Shown here piece after piece: positions 24,857 through 38,000 of a DNA stretch of 64,000 bases; position 1 is the stretch's first letter, and every line of letters starts with the position of its first letter. The notes under the pieces were generated by a model. That model saw only the letters and a program-made list of their open reading frames with translations. It did not search any database and was not told the origin of the DNA. The position numbers were made by a program, and so were the translations under genes. Origin of the DNA: Adiantum capillus-veneris (lineage: Eukaryota; Streptophyta; Polypodiopsida; Polypodiales; Pteridaceae); the NCBI GenBank assembly GCA_014529385.2, contig CM043963.1:94931912-94995911 (forward strand), in the 5' to 3' direction.

Positions 24857-24886
24857 AACACCATTTTAGATAATTTGGGAAAATCC
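24857..24886 (+). repeat. TE-B left terminal inverted repeat
   Basis: AACACCATTTTAGAT followed by AATTTGGGAAAATCC; three mismatches to the reverse complement of 46734-46763. Confidence 0.92.
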
Positions 24887-26199
24887 AGTTTCCGAAATTC
24901 TAAATGTGTATGCTAGGATTGTGTTATTTAATGATTTCTAAGCTCTAGTTGCCTTTAATTTAGATAAATTATCATGATTGTATGAGTCTATTTTAATTTC
25001 TCTACTATAAAATTTAAGAATAAACCTCCAATATAGTTTTTGGAAAGAGGATTTGTATGACATCAGTGCTTTTCAAAAGTCAACAAATGCTTCTAGAAGT
25101 AGCTTCTCAAAAAATGAGGTGTCAAAAAAACCAATTGATATGATTTTAAAGCAGCATATAGATTGATTTCAGCATTTAAAAAAGTTAATATGTAAAGGCA
25201 AATACTATTAAACACTCTTGTCATAATTTGGTGACCATAGGGTGCCCTCTGTGCTAGTAAGAAATCCTCTATACTCTGTGTTTGCACCCTATGGACCTAG
25301 GGCCACAAGGTACCCTCTATGCTAGTAAGAAATCCTCTACGCTCAATAATGAGACCATGTGGCCCCAAAGCCATAGGATATCCTCTATGGTAGTGAGAAA
25401 AACCCTCTATGATCTATGTTCACAAACAGTTAAAAAATCTAAACAATACTATAGAGTATCCTATGGCCCTAAAACCATAAGATGTCATCTATTTCACCTT
25501 TAATTCCATTTGGTATTTTATTTAACTATACAGAGTTAGATGAGGAACTTACTTAGATAAACTATCATAATTCTAACTTTGAAATTATTTCTTAACATAA
25601 AACTACAATATAAAAACTCCTAATATAAGTTTGTGCCAAAGAATCAATGTTAAGATGAAGATTTTTTACATCAAGTACATGCTTTTAAACTTCACTCAAA
25701 GGTTTTAGAGATGGTGTCTCAAAAAAAGGAGGTGTTTAAAAACACCATTTGATGTGAATAATACAAATTGTATACATTGATTATGTGAAAATCGTATAAA
25801 GTATAAACATAAAGATTACCACCAACTTGACAGTTTCATAAAAATGATGGTCTTCATCGCATGTACAATAAAGTACTAACTAGAAAGAGTATGATATCTT
25901 CAAGATTGAGGGTGTTCAAAAAACACCGTTTTGTAACACTACCAAATGTCAAGAACATTCTGATTGTTTGGATCACTTAATAAAGACAATTAATAAGAAG
26001 AAAAAGTTAACAATACCATAGAAGCATCAAACAATGAAACCAAAGAACTTGAATGAGAGAAGTCTCCTCATAATAGGATGCACTTCATTAAAAAACCAGT
26101 TTAAAGATGTTTCAAGATCTCCCACAACATTCCATCAAGTTTAAATTTTGAAAAGTACACATTGCCAAATACTTGGTAGATGCTATTTCGAATACTTAA
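24887..26199. other. TE-B left subterminal region with TIR-like words
   Basis: No gene seen. AT-rich DNA with scattered copies of the terminal word AACACC(A/G)TTT in both orientations (for example GGTGTTTAAAAACACCATTT at about 25730-25749 and GTGTTCAAAAAACACCG at about 25914-25930). A small block of the CCATAGGG array lies at about 25230-25490. Confidence 0.6.
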
Positions 26200-26987
26200 C
26201 TAGTACACTGAAAATGGCCTCCTTCTCTTGAGATTTTGAGTCCTTTGAGACATATAACATTGCATTACATAGTGAGTCTCAGGATCAGGATGGAACATTA
26301 CAAAATTTCTTATGGTATAGTCTCCCTTGTCTTTAGCATACAACCATCCACATAACCATGGAACAATTTCATCTTTTAAAAAACTTTGAAGCAATTGAGT
26401 AGGTTGGTTCCAAAACTTTGGAAAATTCATATAAGTTCCTTGCATATTCCACATCACTTGATATGGACTATCATCAAATATTATAGTGTTGCTCCCATCT
26501 AAATAATCAAATAGCTTCCATATGGTCGAAAGATTTTTGTGATAGGCTCTTTTGTAACCGATCATGAAATTTGAATTTTGGCAGCATCGGTTGTCCATAA
26601 TCATCTTGAATTTGTGACTTTGTGTAGGAAAACAGGTCTTGATTATGTGTTGTGCTTTTTGTAAACGATGGCAGTTCCAAATCCAAACCTCAAAGAATTC
26701 AAAGCAAAATCTTAAGAAATACTCTGCATCTGGACGCACCGCATACACCTCATTGTTATCTTCTACAATGCACATGTACTTGGTCCAAGTTGGCCTTGAT
26801 TGAATCTCAAATGTTGCAAGAAGCACATCCTCTAAATCCAAGATAAGCGTTCTTTTGTTCTGTTTGAAAGATGTTGGTAGATAATGAAACCATTGCTCTT
26901 GGTTTGAATGTGATATTTGATGTAATATGAAAGGGAGCTCCTCTATTTTGTGATAATCTAATAGCAAAACATTTTTTCTTAGAAGCC
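26200..26987 (-). CDS. HAD-fold FCP1/NLI-like protein 1 of TE-B (3' exon)
   Basis: An acceptor (ATTGCAG) ends at 26988 and an open frame of about 262 codons runs to the stop at 26200. No ATG opens it, so an upstream exon is expected. Motif I reads LILDLEDVLL: nucleophile Asp present, second Asp of DxD replaced by Glu. VRPDAEYFLRF..FFEVWIW is motif II and TIIFDDSPYQV keeps the motif IV Asp pair. FCP1/SCP phosphatases dephosphorylate Pol II CTD or other phosphoproteins; with the DxD change, activity is doubtful. It aligns with the TE-A protein (5383-6234) through VWIW, YHKNL or FHKNL, the FDDS/FDEY region, FPKF/FPKL, and WL..KD..YT near the C-terminus. No stops, so it may have been under selection more recently than its neighbours. 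Confidence 0.72.
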
Positions 26988-27434
26988 CTGCAATGATTTT
27001 AAAAAAAAAGTTAATATAGAGATCTTAAGTGTGTTTAAGACCTTAGGGACATAGGGTGCTAATTTGTGGTTACACTTAGTAAGTCCTATGCAAGAACACA
27101 TGCCAAACTATGACCCTATGGCCTTAGATTCATAGGGTGTTGAGACCATAAAGTGAAATTCCCCCAAGGTTATAGAGCAAGATTTGACCTTATGAGCATG
27201 TAGATTTTCCTTGATGGCACAGTGAACTCAAATTTCAAAGCAAACAACTATAAAAGCTTTTAAAAAACTGAGCATTTGGTACATGAAACTCATAAGTTAC
27301 TTATAGTATTGAAAGACAATTTAAAAAACTATTAATCATTTACATATTCATATAACAAAGTCTCTGAGTACATAAAGATCTTTGTAAATGACAAAATGTT
27401 ACAAAAAATTGCTCCATCATTTCTTGATATAGGG

Positions 27435-28817
27435 CTATTTGAGATCATACTGAATTTTTAGATGCTTTATATAATTCCTGGCTTCATGTACTTTGATCAC
27501 AAGCTCCTTGTATCCCAATTTTTGGGCAAGCATGATTGCTTTTGTACATTTCAAGGCTGATAATGATTTGATATTCTTTAAGACCCTTAATTTTTCTCGA
27601 TCACGTGCTGAAAGTTTCTTGTCTTGACTTCTAGTGGACATTCCACTAGTGCTAGATGTTGTAACTTTCTCATCGTGAAGAGGACGAGAAACTTCTGGTA
27701 GCCTTCCCGTGGAGTAGGTTTTTCCTAGAAAAATTAGATTTCTCTCCTCCCACTCTGCAACAACCTTGTGTATACGGTTATAAAGCTCATGACCTTGAGC
27801 AATGGGTGCTTGTCCATATAAATGAGACCCTTTAACTGTGCGAATGTCATTAACATGATTGAGAGCTTTGATATATGGCAGCAACTCCCCAAGGAGGATA
27901 TTATCCTCCTCATCATCAACATTAAATGATGGTGGAAAAATACAATTCAATGTAGGATTCACACATCCCTTTAATGGTTCATCATCTACAAGAAGCAATC
28001 TTCTTGCATCAAGCCCAAATTTTGATGATGCAATAGCCAACGGTTTGAAAAGTGCTTCTACTCCTGGATTATCTAAGTGAGTGATCCTTGATTCTACGCA
28101 TGGTTGACATTGGCTTTGCCCCCAGATCATAAAGAATGGAAATTTTTCTTTAGCTTCCTTTTCTAAAATCTTGATGATGTCCACAACATGCATGTCATTA
28201 GCAGCTGACCATATCCCTACATTGAAATTGCTAAATAGAGCCTTAAAAAACTCAATGCATCTTGGACGAAGAACAATATGCTCATGTCCAAACTTTAAGC
28301 TCTTCATTTTCTTGGACTTTTGCTAGCATCTCCTCAGGAACATTCCACACAAGCTCACTATTATAGTCAGCATTGGTTTGTTGGTGGATGGAATCTCTGA
28401 CTCACCATGCACTTCGATTTCCAAATCTTGGGGTGCTAAAATATTTGTGTTGGATTCTCCTTCTGGCGTTGCACATGTTCTGGAACTTCCATTGCCTTCT
28501 ACTTCCATTGTGGTGTCATGCAATCCAATTCCAAACTCTTGGGCTACTAGAATATTTTCATTGGATTCTTCTTCTTCCCTTGCACATGTTCTGGGACTTT
28601 CACTGTCTTCTTCCATTGGACTACTCTTTAAATTTATCTCCAGTCGTTGTAGCAGTTGACCTTCAAAGACTTGTAGATTCTTGTCATCTTCGTCAGAAAC
28701 TCTTTGGTTGACATGGAGATTGATAGAATCTTTCTCAGTAGGGTCAATGGCATTAGCATCCTCTATACCAACAATCTCGAGTAAAACTTTGTCAGCCGCA
28801 ATATCTTGTTGAAGGAC
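27435..28817 (-). pseudogene. HAD-fold protein 2 of TE-B, motif I missing
   Basis: A minus-strand frame begins after an acceptor (CTTGCAG) near 28818 and is interrupted only by TAG at 28323-28325. A neighbouring frame across that point reads VWNVPEEMLAKVQENEE, so a pair of frameshifts or an unrecognised intron is likely. The first part is acidic and low-complexity, with two imperfect repeats around SRTCA and PRTCA. The second part has VLRPRCIEFFKALF..NVGIWSAAN (motif II), RRLLLVDDEP (motif IV) and a long tail with STRSQDKKLSARDREKLR. Motif I (DxDx) is not present, so either an exon is missing or the protein is non-catalytic. The tail is longer than in plain SCP-type phosphatases and is probably helical. 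Confidence 0.62.
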
Positions 28818-28835
28818 TGCAAGTTTAAAGAACAC

Positions 28836-29265
28836 CTAATTTTAGATTCCAAAGTATCTACATTTTGATAACTCTTTTTTGTCACACTCTTAGAAAAAAC
28901 TAATCGCAAATAGAAAATTTACTAACTGACAACACATCTACAATGAATTTATTTTTATGCTCCTTATTTTCTAGAGATTCCTAATCTTTATCTAGCTACA
29001 TTAGTTCTTTGTCCATGATGGTGGCGCCTAGAAGTATACTTGGAGAAAAATTTATGCCTTTAAGCTCTAGAGCAGAAGTCTCATTTTCTATTGCCATGAT
29101 CTTCTTGCATTGGATGATTTCCTTGACTAAGTTTTTTATGGCCTTCAAGCCATACAGTTCTCTTTGTAGATATCTCTATGACTTTAAGATAATCCAAAAT
29201 ATGTCTCTTTATGGCCTCAAGGCCATAGGGTTAGGATTGTTGGGAGGTCTCAACATATAAATAGA
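28836..29265. other. No gene seen
   Basis: AT-rich DNA between the HAD 2 exon and the first large array. The first array words (AAGCCATA, AAGGCCATAGGG) appear from about 29145. Confidence 0.4.
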
Positions 29266-31020
29266 TATATGGCTTCAAAGCCATATGGTACTTTATTTAT
29301 GTGTCACCCTATGGCCCTAAGGCCATGGGTTGTCATAGGGCCACAAGATGCCCTCTATGAGCACTAGTAAGAAACCATATATGCTTTATGTTGGCACCCT
29401 ATGACCTGAGGGCCACAAGGTCTGCCTTTTATTCTAGTAAGAAACCCTTTATGCTACATGTTATCACTCTATGGCGTTTTGGCCAAGGGTGCCCTCTGTG
29501 CTAGTAACAAATCCTCTATGCTCTATGTTTGCACTCTATGGACCTAGGGCCACAAGGTACCCTCTATGATAGTAAGAAATCCTCTATTCTCTATGTTTGC
29601 ACTCTATGGACCTAGGCCACAAGGTAGCCTCTATGCTAGTAAGAAATCCTCTATGTTCAATATTGAAACCCTACGGACTCAAGGCCATACGATGTCCTCT
29701 ATGCTAGTAAGAAAAACCCTCTAAGCTCTATGTTGGCACCCTATGGAGAATTGAGGGCCACAAGGTACCCTTTATAATGCTACTAAGAAATCTTGTCTAC
29801 ATTGGCAACCTACAACCCTCGGGCCATAGGGTGCATCAAATGTCTCCTAGGCCACATGGTGCCTTCTATGCTAGAAAGGAAACCTCTGCGCTCTACATTG
29901 ACACTCTATGGCCCCAAGGCCATAGGGTGCCCCTTACGCCTAGTATGAAACCATTGAAACTCTATATTAGAATCTAAAGACCATAGTCCACAAGGTGAGC
30001 TCTATGTTAGTAAGAAACCATCTAAACTCTATGTTGGTAGCCAAAGGCCATAGGATAGCCAAGGAACCCTTTAAGAGCATTCCCCACAAAGACCACCTTA
30101 TGGCCCCATGGTGATTTAGTGGCCTAGGTGCCCTTCTTAAGACTCTTTTATTTTGTATCATATGGCCCCAGGGAAATAAGCTATCCTCTATGCTATCAAA
30201 AAACCGTTTATGCTCTTTGTTGGAATCATATGGCCCCAAGGCCATAGGGTGCTCTCTATGCTAGCAAGAAACCCTCCATGCTATATGTTTGCACCCTATG
30301 GCACCAAGGACACAGGGTGTCCTCCATGATAGTAAGAAACCCTCTATGCTCTAAGTTTACACCCCATTTGACTATGTTGACACCCTATGGCCTTGGGGCC
30401 ATAGGGTGCTCCCTAGGGCCACAAGGTGCCCTTAAACTTAGGAAGAGACCCTTTTTTCCCTAAATTGGTACTCTTTGGCCTCAGGGTCATAGGGTGCCTT
30501 CTATGCTAGTAGGATACATTATATGGTCTAGGTCTCCACTCTATAGTGTAGGGATAAAAGGTTTTCTCTATGAAGAAACCATGTATACTATATGTTGGCA
30601 CTGTATGGCCCTAGGGATAGAAGGAAACCCTAGGGCTATAGGGTGTCCTCTATGATACTATCATATGGTCCAAGGGCTAGATAGTGACCAAGGTATCATG
30701 TGTGTGAGAATTCTCTACTATATATACAAAAACCACTTTATGGCACTATGGCGTCCCAAGGGCAACAAGGTGCTAATAAAATGCCCTCTATGCTCTATGT
30801 TGGCACCCTATGGTCCCAAGGCCATAGGGCGGTCTTTATGCTAGTAAAATTCCCTCTATGCACTATGTTTACGTGTATACTTATAAGAAGCCATTTATGC
30901 ACTATGTTGGCGTCTTATGACCCTAGATCCATAAGATGTCCTCTATGGTAAAAGAGAAATTGTACATGGGATATGATGGCATCCTATGGTCCTAGGGCCA
31001 TAGGGTGTCCTCTATGCTAG
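29145..31020. repeat. TE-B array 1: CCATAGGG / CCCTATGG units
   Basis: Degenerate units such as CTATGCTAGTAAGAAACC, CTCTATGTTGGCACC, CTATGGCCCTAAGGCCATAGGGTGCC recur through 1.9 kb. GGCCATAGG and CCTATGGCC form inverted pairs within units, so single strands could fold into hairpins. Apparent reading frames here are repeat artefacts. Confidence 0.88.
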
Positions 31021-31196
31021 CAAAATGTGTAAGTTAATACTGCGATAAATATGCAATCCAATATACAAAAATGAATCACTATCATACATCATACATTTGT
31101 TGCTTTGCCACACAGTTGAAGGGGTCTTTGCCTTCAAATATCATCATAACATTCAAACATTTAAATTAAATTTGCAAGTACTTTAATTCACAAATG

Positions 31197-31345
31197 CATT
31201 GATCTGTTGGTGGATGAAAGGTCCGACTCACCGTGCACTTTTTGATTTACAAATCCTGAGGGGCAAAAGTATTTGTGTTGGATTCTCCTTATGGCATTGC
31301 ACATGTTTTGGAACTTGCATTGACTTCTACTTCCAATTTACAAAC
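31197..31345 (-). pseudogene. Duplicated fragment of the HAD 2 first part
   Basis: The segment TGTTGGTGGATGAAAGGTCC...TTGGATTCTCC...CATTGACTTCTACTTCC repeats 28378-28505 with about 80 percent identity by eye, in the same orientation, 2.8 kb away. It is a stray copy of part of the acidic region of the HAD 2 gene, detached from the rest. Confidence 0.75.
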
Positions 31346-32029
31346 TTAAACAATGGTTATACAATATACAATCATTTCTTTGCAGTAAACCTTGATACAA
31401 TGTTCCGATTGCTACATGACAAGCTAAAAAATTCTACTAGTCTTAGCTTCCCTCTATTGAAAAAAATTCAAGATATAAATTCCAATTCTCCGCATCATCT
31501 AGAAGAGAAACAAAATCATAGTTTGGAACAAAATACTTGCACTTTATATCTTTGAATAAAATCTTGTTACAATCAAAGAACTAGATCTTCACATAATCCA
31601 AAGGACAAATGCTTCAATAACCATTATACTCGATGTTTACTATCTAAGCAAATAATTGGCATTTACAACAAATGTTGAATATATGTTTAATCTAGTTAGT
31701 TGCAACATAAAGATAATTATTTCAAAGCGAATATGTTTAATCTAGTTAGTTGCAATACAAAGATAATTATTTCAAATGCTTACACCATCAATTCACAATA
31801 GAAGAACTTACACCCAACAAAAAATGATCATATATCAATTGTTCAAGCTCTCATTTTGGAATTTTGAGGACTAAATACTTTTTAGTTTTTTCTAGCTTAT
31901 TTCATTCTCAATCAAATATTAAACCTTAATCACAAGATAAGAAATATATGTCCCTAATGTATATGGACACAAGATATAATGCCAAAGAAAAATGTTCTTG
32001 AAACACTTAAAGAGTCTTTAGGTGACCTA
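31346..32029. other. Gene-free AT-rich region with a 48-bp direct repeat
   Basis: TTTAATCTAGTTAGTTGCAA with AAAGATAATTATTTCAAA occurs twice at about 31687-31780. Nothing else identified. Confidence 0.5.
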
Positions 32030-32620
32030 GAATAACCAACCTATGGTCTAAAGGACATAGGGTGTCATGTGATGTTTTATAAGATGTGTCCATAAGAGCT
32101 AGGTGATTTGCATCCATGGGGTGATTTAAGTGCCCCTGTGGAGATTCTATGTCACCACCCTATGGCCCTAAGGCCTTAGGGTATCCCAAATGCTCTTGGA
32201 TAACTTATGTTTCCTTCTAGAATATCCCAAATACTCATGTGCTCGTTTAGAGACTTTATGTAATCTCTTTATATACATAAGATTGTAGGATAGCTGTGTT
32301 GACACCCTATGGCCTTAAGGATGTAGACTAGCCCAAATCATTATGTGCCATTTTAAAGACTCTATGTAATCACCCTATATCCGTAAGATTGTAGGGTAGC
32401 CAAATGCTTTTGGGGGATTCTATGTTGACAGCCTATGGGCCTAAGGCTATAGAGTAACCTAGATGCTTATGTGCCCTTTTAGAGACTCGGTGTAATCACC
32501 CTACATCTGTAAGGTTGTAGGGTATCCCATTTTCTTTTGGGGGATTCTATGTCCCTAGGGCCATAGGGTGTCATGTCTACAAAGAACTCTATGATCCTCA
32601 AGTCATAGTGTATTCTTCCC
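32030..32620. repeat. TE-B array 2: CCATAGGG units
   Basis: About six units containing CACCCTATGGCC, AAGGATGTAG and GATTCTATG, with ATGTGCCATTTTAAAGACTC as linker. Degenerate relative to array 1. Confidence 0.75.
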
Positions 32621-32925
32621 AAACCTCATATGATCAATTAACTTTAAAGTATTACATATTATATATCTTATGACCATATAAAAATGTAGAATTCTATTTA
32701 CCAAAACATGTCCATATAATATCATATGCTTAAGTCTAATTCATTTATTGTGAAAAAACTCAAACTCACAAGTTTACATTTTTTCAAACAAAATAAATTG
32801 AGAAAAATAACGAGCCAAACATCAATGTTTTTAACATCATGGGCAGATTTGAGATGAGACAAATAAAATAAAATGACAACAATAATAATCTAAATATCAG
32901 TAATGTAATATCATGGGTGGCTAGC

Positions 32926-34982
32926 TTAACCTGTTTCCTGTAGAATTTCTAGAATGGCCTCAACACTTGCATCCAATGGTTCTTCAATTTCTTCTTCCTC
33001 TGAATCCTTGGCATTGACTTTCTCTGTGTTATCCACATCTGCCCACCTTCTAAGATCAAGGTTTTCTTCCACTATGGAATGACAAAGAGATTCCAATTGC
33101 ATCATTTGATCACTACTACATGCAACTGATATCACCTTTCTCTGTTGTTGTAGTGCCTCTTTAGTCCCATAGCCTAATGAGAAGATGTGTATCACTTGAT
33201 CATCTTCTTTGAGATAGATGCATTTGATTGCATGACGTACAAAAAAGGATTTGGCCATGGTCACAGCATCATACTCGTCGTCATTGATGCAGAGAGTATG
33301 CATTGGCTCTAACAATGACTCTTTAACACTAGAGTAGTTGGTGTACTGCTCTCCTTCACTGAAAAATGCCCAAACCCCAAAAATTACTTCGTGAAGAGCA
33401 CATGTTTGGATGGTCTCTGATCCCATTAAGGAGCTCAAAGGTAGAACGTGCATTTCATACCATTTAGCTTTTTCAAAAATTTCCTTCTCTAGGGAAGCAG
33501 CATGCTGATACTTGGCTAAGCCGGCAATTAAAAACTCTGATGGTTGATGTGCTACCCCACATACTCCATCAATTAATTTACCAAATTGGGTAGCACTCCA
33601 ACCACTAGATGTAAGAATTTTGTGTGTTGTGTCTATGATGCAAACACCAACACAAATTCTAGAGCTATTCTCACTACAGAGAAACTCAATGCCTTCCAAA
33701 TTCTTTCTAACACACTTGATTGTCCATGGTAAAATGAATTGCAAACTAGAAGTGCCATTATTTTGTGCAATGATCCACTGTACATATCCCCTAGTGATCT
33801 CAAGAATTGGCTCTTTCTCTTTTCCTTTTTGTAGTAGGTTTCAAACAACAACCTCTTTCGGAGCGTCTACCACTATCCTTGCAGTTCTAAACTTGTAGAA
33901 CTCTTTTCTCAAAGCATACTTAGTGCTGTTGTTACGCAAAAAAGCTTTATCCGCTATGATGGAATGCTGACCAGCTAGAATCCAGGAGTAGAATGTTGAT
34001 AGCTTGTCTCCATGCACTACAGCTGTTTGTAAAGGCATTTTTGTAATTGGGTTATACGGCATCAAGTCTGCTGCACTGGAGACTGGCCTAGATTGCCCTG
34101 CAAATTGCTTCAAGAGATATTTCACATATACATCTGACAATGGTCTGCATCTATAGCCATCTGGTGCAAGGTTGCATTGCTCAACTGGGATCAATTGGGT
34201 AAATTTTACACCAAATTTAAAATAGTGATCAATTCCGACGTATCCATCTAGCCCACTCTTAGAAGTTTTGGCAACTTCTTTATCAAGATCTTTTTCTTTG
34301 GGCTGTATAATAGAGTCCAACACAACTAAGGATGCTGAGTCCACAATCACTGCCACTGAGGGTGTTCCAACTGTTAGGGTTGCAAGTCCACTAGAATCTC
34401 CTGCTTCTTGAGTCTGTAAGGGTATAACTGAAAGATTTTCTTCGGCCACATTTCCATTATTTTCTCCAAGTGAGGGAGTCTGACTCTCTTTGAGCGTCTT
34501 AGATTGATTTGCTGTACATGTGTCTTCATTCTTTTGCTTCTTATTCTTCTTTGTGTTGCTCAATTTACCTAAATATTGATTGAATTTCTTAAAGCCCTCG
34601 ATATATAAGTCTATAAAGTTCTCACTTGGAGTGTCTTCTTGAAGCTCCACCCACCCTGCTTTTGTCATTGTCACTCCTTCATAATCAACCTTCACCAATT
34701 TTTGAGCAAAGGCCACAGGCTCTAACAAGTAGGAGTCACCATTAAGTAGGAGTCACCATTGAGTAGTTTTACTCCAAGGCATGGAGACATTTCAAGATCT
34801 GAACAATCTTTCTTTATCTCCTTGACAATACCACAATCCTTGAAGGGCAATTTCTCTTTATCTTGAAAGAAAAAGTGGACTTTCTCATCACTTCCACCAT
34901 TTGGTAAGTGAAAATCTAGATACAAAGAACTTGGTGTTGAGCCTGTTGCCTCAACTGACTTTGACTTTCTCTTCTGAGACAT
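32926..34982 (-). pseudogene. ParB-like protein of TE-B, one frameshift and one stop
   Basis: ATG at 34980-34982 opens MSQKRKSKSVEATG. The frame breaks at 34727-34760, where a 17-bp unit AAGTAGGAGTCACCATT is tandemly duplicated; with one copy the frame would be continuous. It then runs to TGA at 33841-33843 and continues in the same frame to TAA 32926. Total about 680 codons. After a Lys-rich, low-complexity linker, residues near 34210-33860 read QCNLAPDGYRCRPLSDVYV..LLKQF and later WILAGQHSIIADKAF. This resembles the R-P-L-S and G-Q-H-x-x-x-A motifs of ParB/sulfiredoxin-like domains; the match is tentative. The second half has no domain I recognise and ends acidic (DSEEEEIEEP). A 75-bp GT-AG intron removing the TGA is conceivable. 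Function unknown; cargo of TE-B. Confidence 0.55.
34727..34760. repeat. 17-bp tandem duplication causing a frameshift
   Basis: AAGTAGGAGTCACCATT occurs twice back to back (34727-34743, 34744-34760) inside the ParB-like coding frame. It shifts the frame between the first 80-odd codons and the rest. Confidence 0.93.
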
Positions 34983-35034
34983 TTTTTGTAAAAAGAATGA
35001 TATATATTTAGACAAGATGGATATTATTACATCC

Positions 35035-38000
35035 ATATGGACCTAGGGCCATATAGTCACCTCTATGTTAAACCATGTGGTCCTAGGTCCAAAGGGTGCC
35101 AACAAAATGGTTCTACAAGTGTACCTAGGCCACTCTATGGTAGTGTGATCACATGTTCCCTTATGACATTAAAGGACCCTCAAAGAAGTATCCCTTGAAT
35201 GGCCTAAATACCCCTTTAGAGCCTCTACACCAACACCATATGGCAATCTGTGGCCTGAAGGCCATAGGGTCCCCTGCATGCTAGTAAGAACCTCTCTATG
35301 CTCTACATTTGCATCCTATGGCCCCAAGGCCACAAGGTGGCCACAATGTTTTAAAGAAATGCTTCATGAGGGTTTTTGGGTAACCTATGACCCCAGGGCT
35401 ATATGGTGCTCTCCATGCAAGTAAAAACCACTATTTGCTCTATATTGAGGAGACCTTGTGGGATGAAGTCCATAGGGTCCCCTCTATGCTAGTAAGAACC
35501 TCTGTTTACTCTATAATGGCACCCTGTGGCCTAACGGTCATAGGGTTTGCTCTATGCTACTAAGAATCTCTTTGTGCTCTATGCTCTATCGTCTATGCTC
35601 TATGATCTATATTGACTTCCTATGGCCCCAAGACCACAAGGTGCCCTCATCGTTTCCAAAAACACCTCATTGTTTTGCAATGGCCCTAGGGCCATAGCTC
35701 TCTATGCCGATATAAAGCACCATGCTCTATGCTAGCTCCCTAAGGCATGAAGGCCATAGGATTGGCCTCAAGGGTCCCAAGGGTGCTCTGTATGCCAATG
35801 AAAAATACTATTCGCTCTATATTGAGAAGACCTTGTGGGCTAAAGGCCATAGGAACCCTTCTATGATGGATTTTTGACAACCAGTCCCCCTAGGTCAGGA
35901 TGTTCTATATGCTAGTAAAAACACTATTTGCTCTATATTGGCACCATGTGACTTGAAAGCCATATGGTCCCCTATATTCTAGTAAGAGCCTCTCCATGCT
36001 CTATATTGGCACCCTTTGGCCTGAAGGCCATAGGGTCCGATCTTTGCTAGTAAGAACCGATCTATGCTCTATATTGGCACCCTGTGGCCTGAAGGCCATA
36101 GGGTCCCTTGTATGCTAGTAAGAACCTCTCTATGCTCTACACATCCGATGACCCCAAGGCCACAAGTTGCCCTCTATGTTTTGAAGAAACCCTCCAGGAG
36201 GGTTTTTTGGCAACCTATTGACCCAGGGCCGTAGGGTGCTCTCTATGCCATTGAACAACCCTCATTGTTTTGGTACCCTATGGCCCCAGGTATAAAGCAC
36301 TATTTGGTCTCTCTATGCTAGTAATAACTAATCTTTGTTCTGTATTGGCACCCTTTGGCCTGAAGGCCATATGGTCCGCTCTGTGCTAGTAAGAACTGAT
36401 CTATTCTCTATATTGGCATAGGGTCCCCTGTATGTTAGTAAGAACCTCTCTATGATCTACACATACTATGACCCCGAGGGCACAAGGTGACCTCTATGTT
36501 TTGAAGAAACCCTTCATGATGGTTTTTTGGCAACCTATGGACCCAGGGCCATAGGGTTCTCTCTATGCTAGTAAAAACACTGTTTGCTCTATATTGAGGA
36601 GACTTTGTGGGTTGAAGGCCATAGGTTCCCCTCTATGCTAGTGAGAACCTCTGTTCTCTCTACGTTGACACCCTGTGGCGTGAAGGCCATAGGGTTCCTT
36701 GTATGCTAGTAAGAAGCTCTCTATGCTCTATGCTCTATGCTCTATGCTCTATATTGACATCCTATGGCCCCAAGGCCACAAGGTGCCCTCATTGTTTCAA
36801 AAAAACCCTCAATGTTGTTTTGGCACCCTATGGACACATGCATAAAGCACTATTTGGTCTCTTTATGTTAGTAAGAACCGATCTATGCTCTATATTGGCA
36901 TCCTATGGCCTGAAGGACATAGAGTCCCCCCTATGCTAGTAAGTAACTCTCTATGTTCTACACATCCTATATGTTTTGAAGAAACCCTTCATGAGGGTTT
37001 TTTGGCAACCTATGGACCCAGGGCCATAGGATTCTCTCTATGCCATTGAGGAGACCTTGTGGACTGAAGGCCATAGGGTCCCCTCTATGCTAGTAAGAAC
37101 CTCTGCTTTCTCTACGTTGACACCCTGTGGTCTGAAGGCCATAGGGTTCCCTCTATGATAGTAAGAAGCTCTCTATGCTCTATGCTCTATATTGACATCC
37201 TATGGCCCCAAGGCCACAAGGTGACCTCATAGTTTTGTAAAAACCCTCATTGTTTTGGCACATTATGCTCCCAGGTATAAAGCACTATTTGGTCTCTCTA
37301 TGCTAGTAAGAATCGATCTATGCTCTATATTGGGACCCTTTTGCGGTCAGGCCATAGGGTCCTATGTATGCTAGTAAGAACCTCTCTATGCTCCACACAT
37401 CTTATGACCCTAAGGGTAGAAGGTGCCTTGTATGTTTTAAAGAAACCCTTCATGAGGGTTTTTTTGGCAACCTATGGACCTAGGGCCATAGGGTGCTCTC
37501 TATGTCAGTAAAAAACACTATTGCTCTATATTGAGGAGACCTTGTGGGCTGAAGGCCATAGGGTCCCCTCTATGCTAGAACCTCTGTTTTCTCTATATTG
37601 ACACCCTGTGGCTCCCTCTATGGTAGTAAGAAGCTCTCTATGCTCTATGCTCTATGCTCTATATTGACATCCTATGGCCCCAAGGCCACAAGGTGCCCTC
37701 ATTGTTTTGAAAAAACCCTCATTGTTTTGACACCTTATGGCCTCATGTATAAAGCACTATTTGGTCTCTCTATGCTAGTAAGAACCAATCTATGCTCCAT
37801 ATTGGGAGCCTATGGCCTTCAGGCCATAGAGTCCCCTGTATGCTAGTAAGAACCTCTCTATGCTCTATACATCTTATGACCCTAAGGGCACAAGGTGCCC
37901 TGTATGTTTTAAATAAACCATTCATGATAGTTTTTTGGCAACCTATGGACCCAAGTCTATAGGCTGCTCTCTATGCCAGTAAAAAACACTATTTTCTCTA

